Origin: Rotaria sp. Silwood1
Lineage: Eukaryota; Rotifera; Eurotatoria; Philodinida; Philodinidae
DNA: 64,000 nt
Direction of reading: 5' to 3'
Assembly (NCBI GenBank): GCA_905250075.1
Contig: CAJNOP010000494.1
Span: forward strand, 91,211 to 155,210
The translations under genes and the position numbers were made by a program. Positions 9,426 to 22,128 of the stretch are shown piece after piece (the stretch's first letter is position 1; each line of letters opens with the position of its first letter). The notes beneath the pieces are model-generated. The model was not told where the DNA came from, ran no database searches, and worked only from the letters and a program-made list of their open reading frames with translations.

Positions 9426-12144
9426 GATAATTATTGCTCAGCGACCTACTTAAAGAAAAACAGACTTTTTTCTTTTTTTTTGTTATAATTTAGTCAACAA
9501 GAGAAAGAAAAAAAACTTCAAAGATGATTTTTGTTGCTAAGAGAGAATGACTCAACTAATAAAATATCATTCTTCTGTTTATTTAATCAAAAGGTAAAAA
9601 AAGACGGTTGCTGTCGAATAGAAAAAAAAAACAACTGAAAATCGAAATCTTATTTAAAACTAATCAATGATATGTTCTTTGCATTTCTTATTCAACATTC
9701 AAATAAATGAAACAGAAAAGAAAAATATTGAATATAAAAAATGAAAAGACTGTAAAAAAAAACCAAGGACAGATTTAATAGGTGATTGTTGAATTCGAAT
9801 AATATTTTGTGCTCATTATCTAATGATATTCGCTAGATATTTGTTTCATAGTTCGATGTTTTTATTTAAAAACAACTGTCTTGACATTGATTCGTTACAG
9901 TTCCATATGATATTATATATGGTCATGTTATTTTATTCAATATGAAACTGTTAAAATTTAAACAATAGATCAATGAGGAATTTCAAGATCTAACCAATTT
10001 TTATCTTGATGTTTATTTGTCTTCAAATTTAACTTGCTTCATATATTATATATAAAATATAAATATATGATGTTTTTAAGTTTTCATAGATTATTTTGAA
10101 AACCAAAAAAAAACAAAAAAGTGAAGAAAGTTTTATCTAATGTGTTCCCTGTAACACGATGATAGATGGCTTCTGTTTGAACTGAATACTCGAATTATTT
10201 AAAATATAACTTCACTTATTGATAAAAATACTTTTAAAAATGATTTTTCTGATAGTCGATGAATAAGAGATTGATGGTGCAGACGCAAAAATATGACTTA
10301 ATGAAAATGAATAGTTTCTATGCTACTTTTTAATGATTGATTATCATCTTAAATTATCTTTTATATTCTTGCAATAAGAGTATGAATTTTTTTTCTGGAT
10401 TCATTCAATTTACTTCTCTAATAGAGGATAAGCAATTCTTATTTTGTTTATATATCTATATATAAATATTTGTAAAGATCGTTTTCACGATTTTTGTATT
10501 TCGTATTATTAAAGCTTGTTATATTGATCGTTCTCGTTTGAACAACTTCACTCTCAGATATTATCATTATCTCAATGATAATCAAGTAAAATCTAAATCA
10601 ATTCTATCATTGGTTTAACGCCTTGAAATAGATTCGTTGTTGTATAATTAAATAAAAACTATTCAATTGTACATGTTAAATATATATTCAATGAGCTAAA
10701 TAGAATTGTATAAAAAGTCGGAAATGTTTCGAGAATCCATTTTTATTTTTAGTTTAATTATAATCTAAGTGAAAATTTTGATCAATTCGGTTTTTTTTTC
10801 TGATCTATTGTAAGAGTTTTAAGAAAAACAAAGGTGATATTCGTTATTCTAATAGCATCAAGTCTATATTAATAAATGTATTTTGGTCAAATATAAGATA
10901 AAACATTTCGAAGTAACCATAAGAGACTAAAAATGTTTAGCAATCTTGATGAAAAGTTGAGTTTAATAATTGAAGCTATTTTGTAGTTCATAAGTGACTT
11001 TTAATCCGAATAAAAGTATTTTTCAAAAATATTGATCTCATCGTCTATTATCCTTTTCTATATTTCTGCACAGACTTATTCTTTGTAAATCTATTCCTGT
11101 TCGAACTAATCTTGCTTTAAAGATTTTCATAAAAGAATTCAACTGTTAAAATAATCATTTAATTGAATATTATTAATAATAGATAAATGAGAAAGAACAT
11201 ATTAGATAATATATAAATTGATTTCGTATTATTTGTGGTAATTTGATGTCGAAAATTTGTTCCTTCTACCGATAATAGACTGTTGGTTGAAGAATAACAG
11301 ACAAGGTCGAGAGATAATCCATGAAACTCTCATCGATTACTCGATATCATACGAACAAATTAATTTAATTAAATAATGATAGTAGAATATTCAATTTCGT
11401 TATTTTATCTTTGTCAAAAATTAATTTAACAAATGTAAAGAAAAAAAAGTAAAGTTTTATTTCAAATTAAATAAGATCTTACTTTATTTATTTGAAGAAA
11501 TTTTCTTCAAGTCTGACATAAAATTCATTTCTCTATTTCTATGTTTTTCGTATTGACGATTCTGTAAGATGATTCTACCACAAGACTTCGGATACCTTTA
11601 TATTTTCGATAAATTAAATTTTTTTTTTATAAAATGTTCGTCTATGATTCGCAAGAGAAAAATGATTTAATAGAACTGCTATTAGAAATATTTTTTTCAT
11701 AATGAAATCAATCGATTCTTCCAAAAACGAGAGATTTTCTATAATTTACTTATTTAGTTTTTTTGTTTAAATATCTATGGATGTTTGTTTTTTAATGAAA
11801 GTTGTTAATGATTAGATAAATCTATTAAATTTTTAATAATAAATATATCGTTGAATAATTAGTTTAAGTCGGTTGTTTAAAATGTTTATTTAAATAATTA
11901 ACTTTTAATTAATATGAAAAAAGAAAAGAAAAATATTCATGCTATATGAAATGAAATGAAATTTTTTAAAAATTTAATAAGAAAAAAAAGGTTTGTCAGA
12001 AATCTAACTTTATTTTAATTCAATTTTCGATATTATTTTTCTTCACAAGTATCATACATCAAATTTCAATTTATCATTCATTTTAAAATATGATTAAACA
12101 AAGAAGACATTTTATATTATAATAAATAATTTATAAATTTAATA
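9426..12144. other. AT-rich spacer, 2.7 kb
   Basis: No coding exon, RNA gene or defined repeat could be supported. Frequent homopolymer and TATATA stretches. Confidence 0.4.
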
Positions 12145-13539
12145 TCATTGACAATGATGAATGTTAAGATATTTTGAAGTTCGTATTGCTATTTGATTAT
12201 CATACCAATAAATGATATTAAACAGTTTTGTTGGATAAGAATTAATATTATCAATTGTTCCATTATTATTTATTTTAATAAATCTATTAAAATAAGCATC
12301 TACAACAATCCAAGAACGATTAGTATAAGGTGAACATCTATAAGACCATCCTTGACCAATATCAATTGAAAAAATAGTTTGAAAACTTTTAATTGAACGA
12401 ATTTCAAGACGAGTTTGATTTGTAATATCATTCTGAATAATTAATCCAAGATCAATATCTTGGGATTTAATATCATTTATTATCTCATTATCTTGACAAA
12501 TAATTGATGTTTGCCATCGTTTATTTAATTGTATTGTTGGTAATAAATCATATTCAAGAATAAAAGGATAATCACCAAATGTTGAAATAAATAATGATGT
12601 ATCTGAACATGTACCACGTTCCCATTTATAATTGTTTATTAAATTAATTGGAGACAATTCTAATGATTTTAGTTTATCATCAATCGTATAGATATTTGTT
12701 GATGTTATTAAAATAAATCGAGAAAGAATTTTTGACCAACATATATCTTTTATAGAAATATTCAAATTAGATTTTTTATTAGAAATTTTTAAAGATTTAT
12801 CAATTAAATATAAGTTTGATTTTTCACATAATATTATATGTGTTTCATTTCGAGATAATGAATACCAATAATCACATTGAAATTTTACTTTTTCTTTTGG
12901 AGATTTTAAATCAAATAAACAATTATTTTCTGATTGATTTAATTCGAAATTCGATGTTGACATTGATAATGAATTATATGTTAATTCATTTGATGATAAT
13001 GAACTAGAAAAAAGATCTTTTAATGGAGATAGATCATCTTTTAACTTATATTTAATTGATCGAATATCAATTAATGATTCATCGAGTTTTAATCGAGAAA
13101 ATTTTGGTTGAATTTGTTCAAGTTGATTAAGTTGTTCATTTATTGATTGAATTGTATATTTAACCCATTCAATATAATCTTCGGATGCATCTTGATCACA
13201 ACTTAATGAAGATATTCTTTCTTGAGATTGTTCTATTTCTTCTTTTATTATTAATATATATTCATCATGTTTTAATTTGCAAAATTTATCAATCAATTCA
13301 TGAGCTTCATTACGCCATTCTTCTAAATTTTTTACAAATTTTGGTTCATCTATTATTATTTTGTTAAGACGATCCGAAACTTGATGAATATCATTGGCTA
13401 TGCATAATGATTCAAGTTGACATTGTTCAACATGTTCTTTTAAATGATCATTAGAAAGAATATCTTGACAATAGTTCGATGTATCTATTGATTCTCTTTG
13501 ACATTTATCAACAATAAATGTATTATTTGACAATTCCAT
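12145..13539 (-). CDS. Coiled-coil protein with propeller-like C-terminal half
   Basis: Single 464-codon frame without introns. Residues 1-185 are charged and heptad-like (NEAHELIDKFCKLKHDEYI, EEIEQSQERI, INEQLNQLEQI), predicting a long coiled coil. A Ser/Asn-rich linker follows at about 180-220. Residues 220-464 show repeated short beta strands with W or aromatic landmarks (CDYWYSLSRNETHIILCEKS, KDICWSKILSRFILITS, RGTCSDTSLFIST, GWSYRCSPYTNRSWIVVDAY), as in WD/NHL-like beta propellers but without clear WD or NHL signatures. The layout resembles a TRIM protein lacking RING and B-boxes. No signal peptide or membrane segment is seen, so it is probably cytoplasmic. The family is not firmly recognised. 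Its W-x3-EA-x-EL coiled-coil motif recurs in the gene at 33867-34313. Confidence 0.75.
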   Translation of the reverse strand: MELSNNTFIVDKCQRESIDTSNYCQDILSNDHLKEHVEQCQLESLCIANDIHQVSDRLNKIIIDEPKFVKNLEEWRNEAHELIDKFCKLKHDEYILIIKEEIEQSQERISSLSCDQDASEDYIEWVKYTIQSINEQLNQLEQIQPKFSRLKLDESLIDIRSIKYKLKDDLSPLKDLFSSSLSSNELTYNSLSMSTSNFELNQSENNCLFDLKSPKEKVKFQCDYWYSLSRNETHIILCEKSNLYLIDKSLKISNKKSNLNISIKDICWSKILSRFILITSTNIYTIDDKLKSLELSPINLINNYKWERGTCSDTSLFISTFGDYPFILEYDLLPTIQLNKRWQTSIICQDNEIINDIKSQDIDLGLIIQNDITNQTRLEIRSIKSFQTIFSIDIGQGWSYRCSPYTNRSWIVVDAYFNRFIKINNNGTIDNINSYPTKLFNIIYWYDNQIAIRTSKYLNIHHCQ

Positions 13540-15351
13540 CTTATATTTCTACGAAGACAAAAAACAAAACTCAATTCAATGTCTCTTCAAATTAATTGTT
13601 TGAAGAAAAAAGTAAAATATTTTTTTTCTTATTTGAATACAAATTCAAATAAGAAACAATCTTTCTCTTTCTTCTTCGACTATTCGAAACCTTGAAAAAT
13701 GTCGAAAAGAATAATGTAACAAGTTTTTTTTTTTTATTGATCAACGTTACAGTCCTGGATCACAAGAACAAAAAAAAAAGGAAATAAAATAAACTCGATA
13801 GAAATGAAATGAAACCATTTATATATTTATTTGTCTTATTTATATAATTTTTAATCCTAATGTCGCATTTTCATTAGCCCGTTATTATCGAACTTTAAAA
13901 ATATGATTCTCTTATCGACTATCTTAGTTATTCTATCCTCTAAATCATATTTTTACTTAAAAGAACAAAGAAAGAAAAGAAAATGTCAAAATTAGTTTTG
14001 AAATGAAAACTCTTATTCATAGAATATTCTTGTTTAGTTTTATGCTTTGAAAGTATTTTATTAAATGAAGTCGAAGAAAAAGTTTAGTTTTCAAATATAT
14101 AAATAGAATTTTAGATTATAGTTTTGTTAGTCTCTTAAATAGAGAAGAATTTCGATAGAAGAAAATATATTATATCGAAAAATAAATAATTTTATTTAAA
14201 TTTTATTAAATTATTCATTGATGATTTGTCTGAAAAATCTTTTCTTAATTGCAGATATTTTTCCTATCTTAGTAAACGTGTCAATCTCAAGATACCTCTT
14301 CTATTCGATCACTAATCAGCATAGCCAATAGAAATGGTGAACAAATTTCGAATCCATATACCTATTCATTATCTCTACCATTCTATAAGAAGTTTTTTGA
14401 TAAATTAGTAGATTAAATATTTTGAAGCGTTTTATAGTGAAGTGTTACTAATTGATAATGTGAGTTAAGATATTGCAATAAGTAATGTTTTGTGTGACAC
14501 TGTATTAGCAGCAAACTTTTCTAAATTGAATAGAATCATTATGACGCAACATTATATATACAGAGGAAAAATGCATATTAAAATGATAATTATCGTATTA
14601 TATTTAACTAATAGGTCTCTTGGAAAAGAGTTTGAACAATAAATAGTTTAATTCAAAATTTAATTTGACCTTCATAATATGAAAATAAACTTATTTCTTC
14701 TGAGTACTAAGAAGTGAAATGTTTCTTCTTCGAATTAATGTTGTTTAGTAGAAGATTTGATTTTTTTTTATTTAAAAAAAAAATCGATATGTCAGTATTT
14801 CTCTCAGATGTAAATAAAACTATTAGGTTTTCATTGACAACTTCAAACAATCGGTTATATGAGTGAATTGTAATAAGGGATGGATGTCATTTTTTTTTTC
14901 TTATTAAGGACACCGAATACATTCTTTTTTCCCAAAATTTAACAATGAAACGAAAATATTTTTCATCAAGTAATCTTTAGGCAAAATTTTTGATGATGTT
15001 CTTTAATAGATTTTTACCTCAGACATTCTGATGCCGTCTTGTTCTATTTATTATGTATTTCTAAAAATAAATTAGTCTAACAACTATAGGTTTGGATTTA
15101 ATTTGATTATCATATGAATATGTTTTATGTATTATAAGAATATTTCTGTGAATAAAACAATATAAAAACGAAACGAAATAAATACTATTTATAGAAAAAA
15201 AACATTCTTAAATAAAATCTATCAATTATTGGTAAAATGATCATTATTTTTTAAATTTATACAAGAATAAAATAATCGACGTTGAAATATAAAAAAAAAA
15301 AGAAAATGTTTTCTTTGATGAATAATGTTGATTGATTGATTTATTGAATAA
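13540..15351. other. AT-rich spacer
   Basis: Nothing supported beyond A/T runs. The first few hundred bases should contain the promoter of the minus-strand gene that ends at 13539. Confidence 0.4.
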
Positions 15352-16836
15352 TTATTGATCATCTGTATATCTTGTATTACGATAAAATGGATATTCATGA
15401 GCTTTTTTTGTTATATCATCATGTTGACTATTTTTAGTAAATGAATTCAAACTTGAAAATCCAATATGAACCTGATTAGAAGGTGTCATTAAACTGTTCG
15501 AAGTATTTGTAGATGATTCTAATGAGAAAGAACAATCAGAATTAATTAATTGATTTGAATTATTTCTCTTGCGATTATTTATTTTATCATTAATTGTCGA
15601 GTCTTTTAAATGATTTGGTGAAGATGTTGTTGATACATATGGATTTTGTTGATGTTTTTGTTCTATAGATTGATTATAATCGATTGATGTCATTGTTGGT
15701 GATATATGTTCATCTTTGGAATGTTTCAATATAATTTGACTTCCTTCAAAATGAATCCATTCTCCCATAGAGATGATCAAATCACGAGCATAAAGTTTTT
15801 CTAACCAATCTTTTGGAATTCGTTTATATCCATAGTAGGCTCCAGCTAATTGACAATAAATAGCAGCTGTTGTATCTGTATCATCACCAAGATTAACAGC
15901 AGCAAGAGCACCTTTTTCAAATGAATCATTATCAGACCAAAAAGCCCACAAAGCAGCTTCAATAGCATTAACAATATAACCTTTTCCTCTAATACCTTGT
16001 TCATATCCACCTTTTTTATATGAACCTCGACTTATTTGTAAAATATCATCATGTAAAGATATATCACCAAACCATGATCGATGTTTTGAATAAAAATCAT
16101 TATCAAGTATTTCTTGTTTGGTATATTGAATAAGAGCAGCTATAATAAGTGCTGCATAATAACGACATGCATCAATTGCTTTTTTATTTGCATGAGTAAG
16201 ATAAGCACTACGAGCAGCATATTCAATTGCTTTTTCAGGTGTTCGATAATAATATAATGGTACAGGAGCAAGACGCATAAGTGCTCCATTTCCAGCTGAA
16301 TCTTTATCACCACAATCTAAATTAAAATGTTTAATACGTTCAACAGAATCTAATGCTAATCTATCAACTTCATATTCATTTCGACAACGATAATATATTT
16401 TAAGAATTTTTTGTCGATCAGAAAATTCATTTATAGATTGACGAGTTGCTTGTCCAATATCAAAACAATGTCCTGTTGATGAAAAATATCCATATTTATG
16501 CCACCATTTATAACGAACCATTTGATCATAAGGATTAAAACAATATTGACTTATTAATGATGAAGCAAGACATAAAGCCATTGATGTATCATCTGTCCAT
16601 TTACCTGCTTCAAGACCCCATGTACCTCCACCTTCCATTTTACGAACTGGATTAGCAGCAAGATATTGTTGAGGACGAAATTCTACACTAGCTCCAAGAG
16701 CATCACCTATAGCAAGACCTACAAGAGAACCAAGTACTCGATCATAACTATCATCTTTTTCATGATATTCAGGTGTTTTATCCAGTTTAATATTATGTGG
16801 AAGCACTTTTTCATATGGTGATGGAAATTCTGGCAT
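15352..16836 (-). CDS. ADP-ribosylglycohydrolase (DraG/ARH family), intronless copy
   Basis: 494 codons in one exon. The family removes ADP-ribose from modified proteins or nucleic acids using two Mg ions. The catalytic domain spans about residues 30-355: GLAIGDALGASVEFRP at the start, the metal-binding WTDDTSMAL at about 80, an HxxH-less helical core with GNGALMRLAPVP at about 183, and the second metal cluster GDDTDTTAAIYCQLAGAYYG at about 315. All expected Asp and Thr ligands are present, so it should be active. Residues 370-494 are a Ser/Asn/Gln-rich, probably disordered tail (NRKRNNSNQLI, SSTNTSNSL). A paralogue with introns lies 437 bp upstream on the same strand, showing tandem duplication. 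The lack of introns here could reflect loss, retrocopying, or a separate origin. Confidence 0.92.
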   Translation of the reverse strand: MPEFPSPYEKVLPHNIKLDKTPEYHEKDDSYDRVLGSLVGLAIGDALGASVEFRPQQYLAANPVRKMEGGGTWGLEAGKWTDDTSMALCLASSLISQYCFNPYDQMVRYKWWHKYGYFSSTGHCFDIGQATRQSINEFSDRQKILKIYYRCRNEYEVDRLALDSVERIKHFNLDCGDKDSAGNGALMRLAPVPLYYYRTPEKAIEYAARSAYLTHANKKAIDACRYYAALIIAALIQYTKQEILDNDFYSKHRSWFGDISLHDDILQISRGSYKKGGYEQGIRGKGYIVNAIEAALWAFWSDNDSFEKGALAAVNLGDDTDTTAAIYCQLAGAYYGYKRIPKDWLEKLYARDLIISMGEWIHFEGSQIILKHSKDEHISPTMTSIDYNQSIEQKHQQNPYVSTTSSPNHLKDSTINDKINNRKRNNSNQLINSDCSFSLESSTNTSNSLMTPSNQVHIGFSSLNSFTKNSQHDDITKKAHEYPFYRNTRYTDDQ

Positions 16837-17273
16837 TATAAATGTCTATAACAATAAATATTATCTAGAAAATGAAATATTTATATTTAGAATAAGAAAA
16901 TTTCGGTAATATTAAATATATATATATAGAATTACAAAGATTAATTAAGGAATAAAACAAATTCTATTAATATTTGATATTTATTATATGAATTAACTTC
17001 AATAAATTGATTTCTTTTTCAATCTTTTATTTTTTTGATAAAATTCATGTCAAATAAAAATAAATTTATTTCTTTTATTAAATAAGAAGTTAAATAAAAA
17101 TAATTTATAGATAATATCAATTTATCATTTATCAATGTTAAATAGAAATGTTCTATAAGATAAAAGATCATTAGAAATAATAGTATTAGTTTTTTTTTCT
17201 TTTATTAATTTTGGCACAATACAAAAACAATACTACGAAAATCTTTTTAAATATAATGTCTATTTATACCTCT
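16837..17273. other. Spacer between the two ADP-ribosylglycohydrolase genes
   Basis: 437 bp, very AT-rich, with a short TATATA run near 16920. It must contain the terminator side of the upstream paralogue and the promoter of the downstream one. No specific site is identified. Confidence 0.4.
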
Positions 17274-20200
17274 TTATTTATTAGTAGTAGATTTGCGCAT
17301 CTTCAATTCCCATTGTTCTCCTTCATATGCAATCCATTTAGCTAATGTTTTTAAAAATTTGTGGGCATAGACATGCTGAAGCCATCGTTCAGGTAAATTT
17401 TTATATCCGTAATAAGCTCCAGCTAGCTGACCGTAAATAGCAGCTGTTGTGTCTGTATCATCACCAAGATTAACAGCAGCAAGAGCACCTTTTTCAAATG
17501 AACCATCATCAGACCAAAACGCCCATAAAGCAGCTTCAAGAGCCTTGACAATATAACCTTTGCCTCGAATACCTTTTTTATAGCCACCTTTCTTTTTGAA
17601 TGATCCTTCAGCAATTTGTTGTATATCTTCATGTAATGGTTCATTAGCAAACCAATGTTTATGTTTAGAATAAAAGTTTTTAGCCAATATTTGTTCTTTT
17701 TTATATCCACGAAGAGCAGCAACAATTAATGCACCATAGAATCGGCAAGCATCATAAGATTTCTTGTCACCATGTGTAATCTCGCCACTTCGACCCGAAA
17801 ATTCAATAGCAGCATATTTATTTCGAAAGAAAAAGAGAGGTACTGGTGCTAAACGCATTAAAGCCCCATTTCCAGCAACTTCCGGTTCGCTACAATATAC
17901 ATCGAATTCATTAAGACGAATTTCATCTGATAGTTGATCCATTTTTTTAAGTGGAAGAGAGTGTTTTTTTGCAAAAAGCTTTTGACGATGTTCAAATTCA
18001 CGTAATGATTGACTTGTAGCTGCACCTATATCAAAACATTGTCCAGTTGATGACATATATCCAAATCTGTACCACCATTTATAACGAACTAATTGATCAT
18101 ATGGAATAAAATCACGACGAGCCAATAATGAATTAGCTAAGCAAAGAGCCATTGACGTATCATCAGTGAACTAAGAAAAATGTATTGAATAAAATTTTTA
18201 TTTTTTCTAGAGACAAAAACAAATCATTCTAAACTAATATGTATTTCAAAAAAGAAACAATCTCAAGATTTTTTGAATAAATAGAGTTTCAATTCTCGTC
18301 AATACGCTAGAATCATCAACCGAACATATATAAACTACTTAGCCAATCATCAGTTATACATATTGAATTCTATGTTATTGACAGATTTTTTATAAAAATT
18401 TGACTTTTTTCTCAAGTTTTTGATGAAAAACTCAACTTTTAAATCTAGTCAAAAGTCTAGTTTTCATTGAAGAAATGAGTTAAAAACTCTGAGAAAATTC
18501 TGGTATGTACGATTCTATAGTAGTTTTATCTATTCTTTCATACAGTGAAAATCATAACTATCTATCCAGTTTCTATACAAAATTTATTCAAAAAAAAAAA
18601 AAAAAACTAGTGACACTTTCTTTTTTGAAATGAATATAAGTATATTGATAAAAAAAACTGATATGAAACAATACTTCATATAATATGTATAAATTATTGT
18701 CAGATACCATCGAAGACCAAAGATTAAGTTATCAATATAATTAAATCACTAAAGATCAGTAATTAACTTCTTTTGTAGTCTCTTAAGATATTATGTTTGA
18801 ATATTGATTGATATCAATAAACATCAAACAATTGTGAACAAATTAATTAAAGACACTTTCTCTCAAATTATTTTTACAATAACATATTGATTAAATTGTG
18901 ACAAACATCGGTCTTTGTAACTAATATAGAGTTGAAGAATATCATATTATAGAGTGAAACAATTCAAAATAAAATTAGTCTTCTATCAAGGTTTACAACT
19001 AGAAATTATTGTAGAAAAACATTTCTTTTAAATAATAATCAAATCGTTTTATAAGCAGTTAAAAGAAAATTTTTCTGTTGAACATAAATTAAATCGAAAA
19101 AATAATTATTTGTTTGTTTAAAAAATTTCAATAAATGAATATATTTATAAATTAATATAAAATGAAAATACCTGTCCTTTTTGAAGACCCCACGTCCCTC
19201 CTCCTTCAAGATCTTTTACTGGATTAGCTTTCATATATGAATATGGTCGAAATTCTACATGTGCGCCCAAAGCATCGCCTAATGCCATTCCAATAATTGA
19301 TCCTTGAATACGATCCAATAGATCTTGATCAATATTACCAGATGGATCTTCCATTTCATTTTCAAGATCGTTTGGCTTTTTTATTGGATGACTTTCAACT
19401 TCTTCACCTTTATTACTCGTATCACTATTATACCATTGAAGATTGAGCCAATTTTTGTCTAGAAAATAAATTATTCTTTTATTTAAAACTGAAAAAGTCT
19501 ATTCGACTTTTAAATATTTCAAATATATTCTATTTATTGAATAATCACTATTATTTAAATTTATTTATTGATAACTATTTTTATGATTATTATATTAATA
19601 AACTTTTAAAATCTATTTATTAATTAACAAGTTCTGAATGACATAGGAGAAAAAAATTTTGATTTATATATCTATTTGATTAAAATAATCATAAGACTAG
19701 AGAAAGATGAGGATTAATCTTGTTTTTTTTTTGTTTTTATATATAGAAATTCGAATAGAATAAATGATAGAATTTTGTTTTTCTTATTTAACTGCTGAAC
19801 AAGTTTGTCAGTTAAAAGTTAATTATTTTTATTAAAAATAATATTCTAAATCATATTTTCTTTTTTAAAATATATTATTTTAAATGTTTACATAATTATA
19901 TTATTTATTATATAAATGTTGAGTTTTTCTAATATAAAAATGACGTCAAAAAGATGAATATTTATTTATTTAAAAAAAAAATAAATAAGATTTATTTAAA
20001 CGAAAAAGTTTTTTTTTAAGGTATAATCAAAAAAAAGTTCTTATATTGATAATGAAAAATGTATTTTAAAACTCAACTTGACTGACCTGCACAAAATAGA
20101 CAGGATGGATGATCATCGTTTGAATCATCATTTTGTGATATTTCGGACTTTTTATCATCAATGTCATTTTCTTTCGATGTCAATTTGTCCGTTTTTGGTC

Positions 20201-20756
20201 CATCATCTAAACAGAAATGAAATATAATAACAAAATATTAAACAAAAATAAAAAACAAACTGTTACTATGTTGTTGATTGTAGGTTTTTCGTGGATGATA
20301 TATTTGATCATCTGTTGTAAGTTCAAGTGAATCTTTAGTTGATATTGATTGATTTTGTATATGTTGTGAAGACATAAGATGTTGATTTGATTTATTTTGT
20401 TCATCATGATTTGATTGATTAATATAAGAAGACGAATAATGTGAATTATGATTAAATATTGCTTGTTCCTCATTATCAGATGAATGAAATGATGATTGTT
20501 TATCATTAATTAATTGATTTTCATTATAACGAGAAGAGGCTGGAGATTTAATTCTTGTTTCATTTGAATTATCATTAACTAGAGAATTATTCAGAGATCT
20601 CGAGATTTGTTCAGCACTTTTTCTTGAAGCACTTGATAATCGAGATTTTGTTAAATCATTTTCAATATCTCTCGAACTATCATTTAAAACATGTTCAGAA
20701 TCAAAAGATGAATTCATATGAGGTTTATGCTCTTCACTTTTGTTCGACATGTACAA
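17274..20756 (-). CDS. ADP-ribosylglycohydrolase (DraG/ARH family), four-exon copy with disordered N-terminus
   Basis: Model on the minus strand: about 20267-20756, 20087-20206, 19172-19458 and 17274-18170. Phases agree at every junction and give about 597 residues. The first donor could lie 6 bp further in, without changing phase. Exon 1 encodes a long Ser/Asn/Glu-rich disordered region starting MYMSNKSEEHKPH. The third exon carries the catalytic start GMALGDALGAHVEFRP, and its donor splits the domain just before FTDDTSMALC, which opens exon 4. Exon 4 also holds GNGALMRLAPVP and GDDTDTTAAIYGQLAGAYYG, so both metal clusters are intact. Introns are about 60, 628 and 1001 bp. Compared with the neighbouring paralogue the disordered extension is at the N-terminus instead of the C-terminus. 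Exon 1 could be a separate gene, but phase and spacing favour one transcript. Confidence 0.82.
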
Positions 20757-22128
20757 ATCGGTTTTTTTTATTTCTTTCTTTCTTATATATTAAATAAATT
20801 GATCTAAATAATAGAGATACATATTAATATATATATGATGATAGATAATAATCAATTAAATAAATATTACTTAAATCTCAAAATATCTATCTATAAATCG
20901 ATAAAAAAAATAAAGTGATCTGTTTTTTTCTTAATGTTTGATACGTTGCTAAGTGTTCGTTGCCAGTAAACGACATTTGTTTTGTTTCTTTTTCTTCTTT
21001 CTTTCGTTCTTTTTTTTCTTCTTCTACCGAGACAGAAACATAGTAATAACAACAACGCATAAACATTGACTAGTTAAACGCCAAAAAAAAAGAAAGAGAC
21101 TGAAGACTATAAAGAATACTATCGAATAAAACTTGAAGAGAAAGAAAAAAAAGAAAAAAACGAAGACAAACATTATTTTACCTGTCCCCGAAAACAATTT
21201 CTACCAAACACGTGAAACAACAATCCTCTATTTAAATATCGTCAAAAGAGATTTTTTTTTTTGCATATTCAATGCTTTAAGATAATAAAGATACATTAGA
21301 AAAAAAATTTCGAATTAAATTAATTTAATATTTATTATTTAATTCATTATCAGTCAGTAATTCACATTAAAATGTGTCTACTATCAATATAAATAATTAA
21401 ATCTTTTGCATTTTTACTTTTAACCTAAAGGAATTTTCCTCACTTTTTTTCAAAGAATAATTCAACATAGAAAAACTTCTACAACAAAGACATTTTTACT
21501 TTTTTATTTTTTTTTGTTTGTATGTCAATTTATATTAAATGTAAAGGCATGTCTTTATTTGACCATTAAAAAAAGTAATATTTTGTAAAAGCTGTTCGAC
21601 ATTTAACCAAGCTAATTTGTCAAAAAGTTCGCTTTTTTTTTTATTTCGAATTTAGAAATAATAGATTAACGATTGATTATCAATATTTAATAAAAGAAAA
21701 ATGATTCAATCAAAAATAATTATCAATTAAACTTATTTTAGGAAAAAAAAACAAACTTATATGAAAAAAATGGTGCTACATCACAAATCATGTATTTCCT
21801 CGAAATTTATTTAACTCATTAGAAAAAATAGTTTCAATTCCAATATTCAGTTAAACCTTTTTTTTTTTCTATGCTTAATATTATTTATACATCCAGTATT
21901 TCTTTATCAGATAAATTTAGATTAAATCAATCCTGTCTTCGTTAAGATGATTATTTTTTTTTTAGTCTTTTCTTTCTTATCAAACTTGTTTTTTGAGAAA
22001 TATTCATATTCACTTATTAATTATAAAAAAACACTCACATTTCTATTGCACATTTCCTTATTAGTTAAACATTTGATTTATTAAGAAAACCTATCAAGAA
22101 GACTTTCTCAAGGAGATTTTACAAAAAA
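20757..22128. other. Upstream spacer with pyrimidine/purine tracts
   Basis: About 20980-21170 holds a long TTC/TTT pyrimidine tract followed by an A/G tract, near the 5' end of the minus-strand ADP-ribosylglycohydrolase gene, and may be part of its promoter. The rest shows no gene. Confidence 0.4.
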
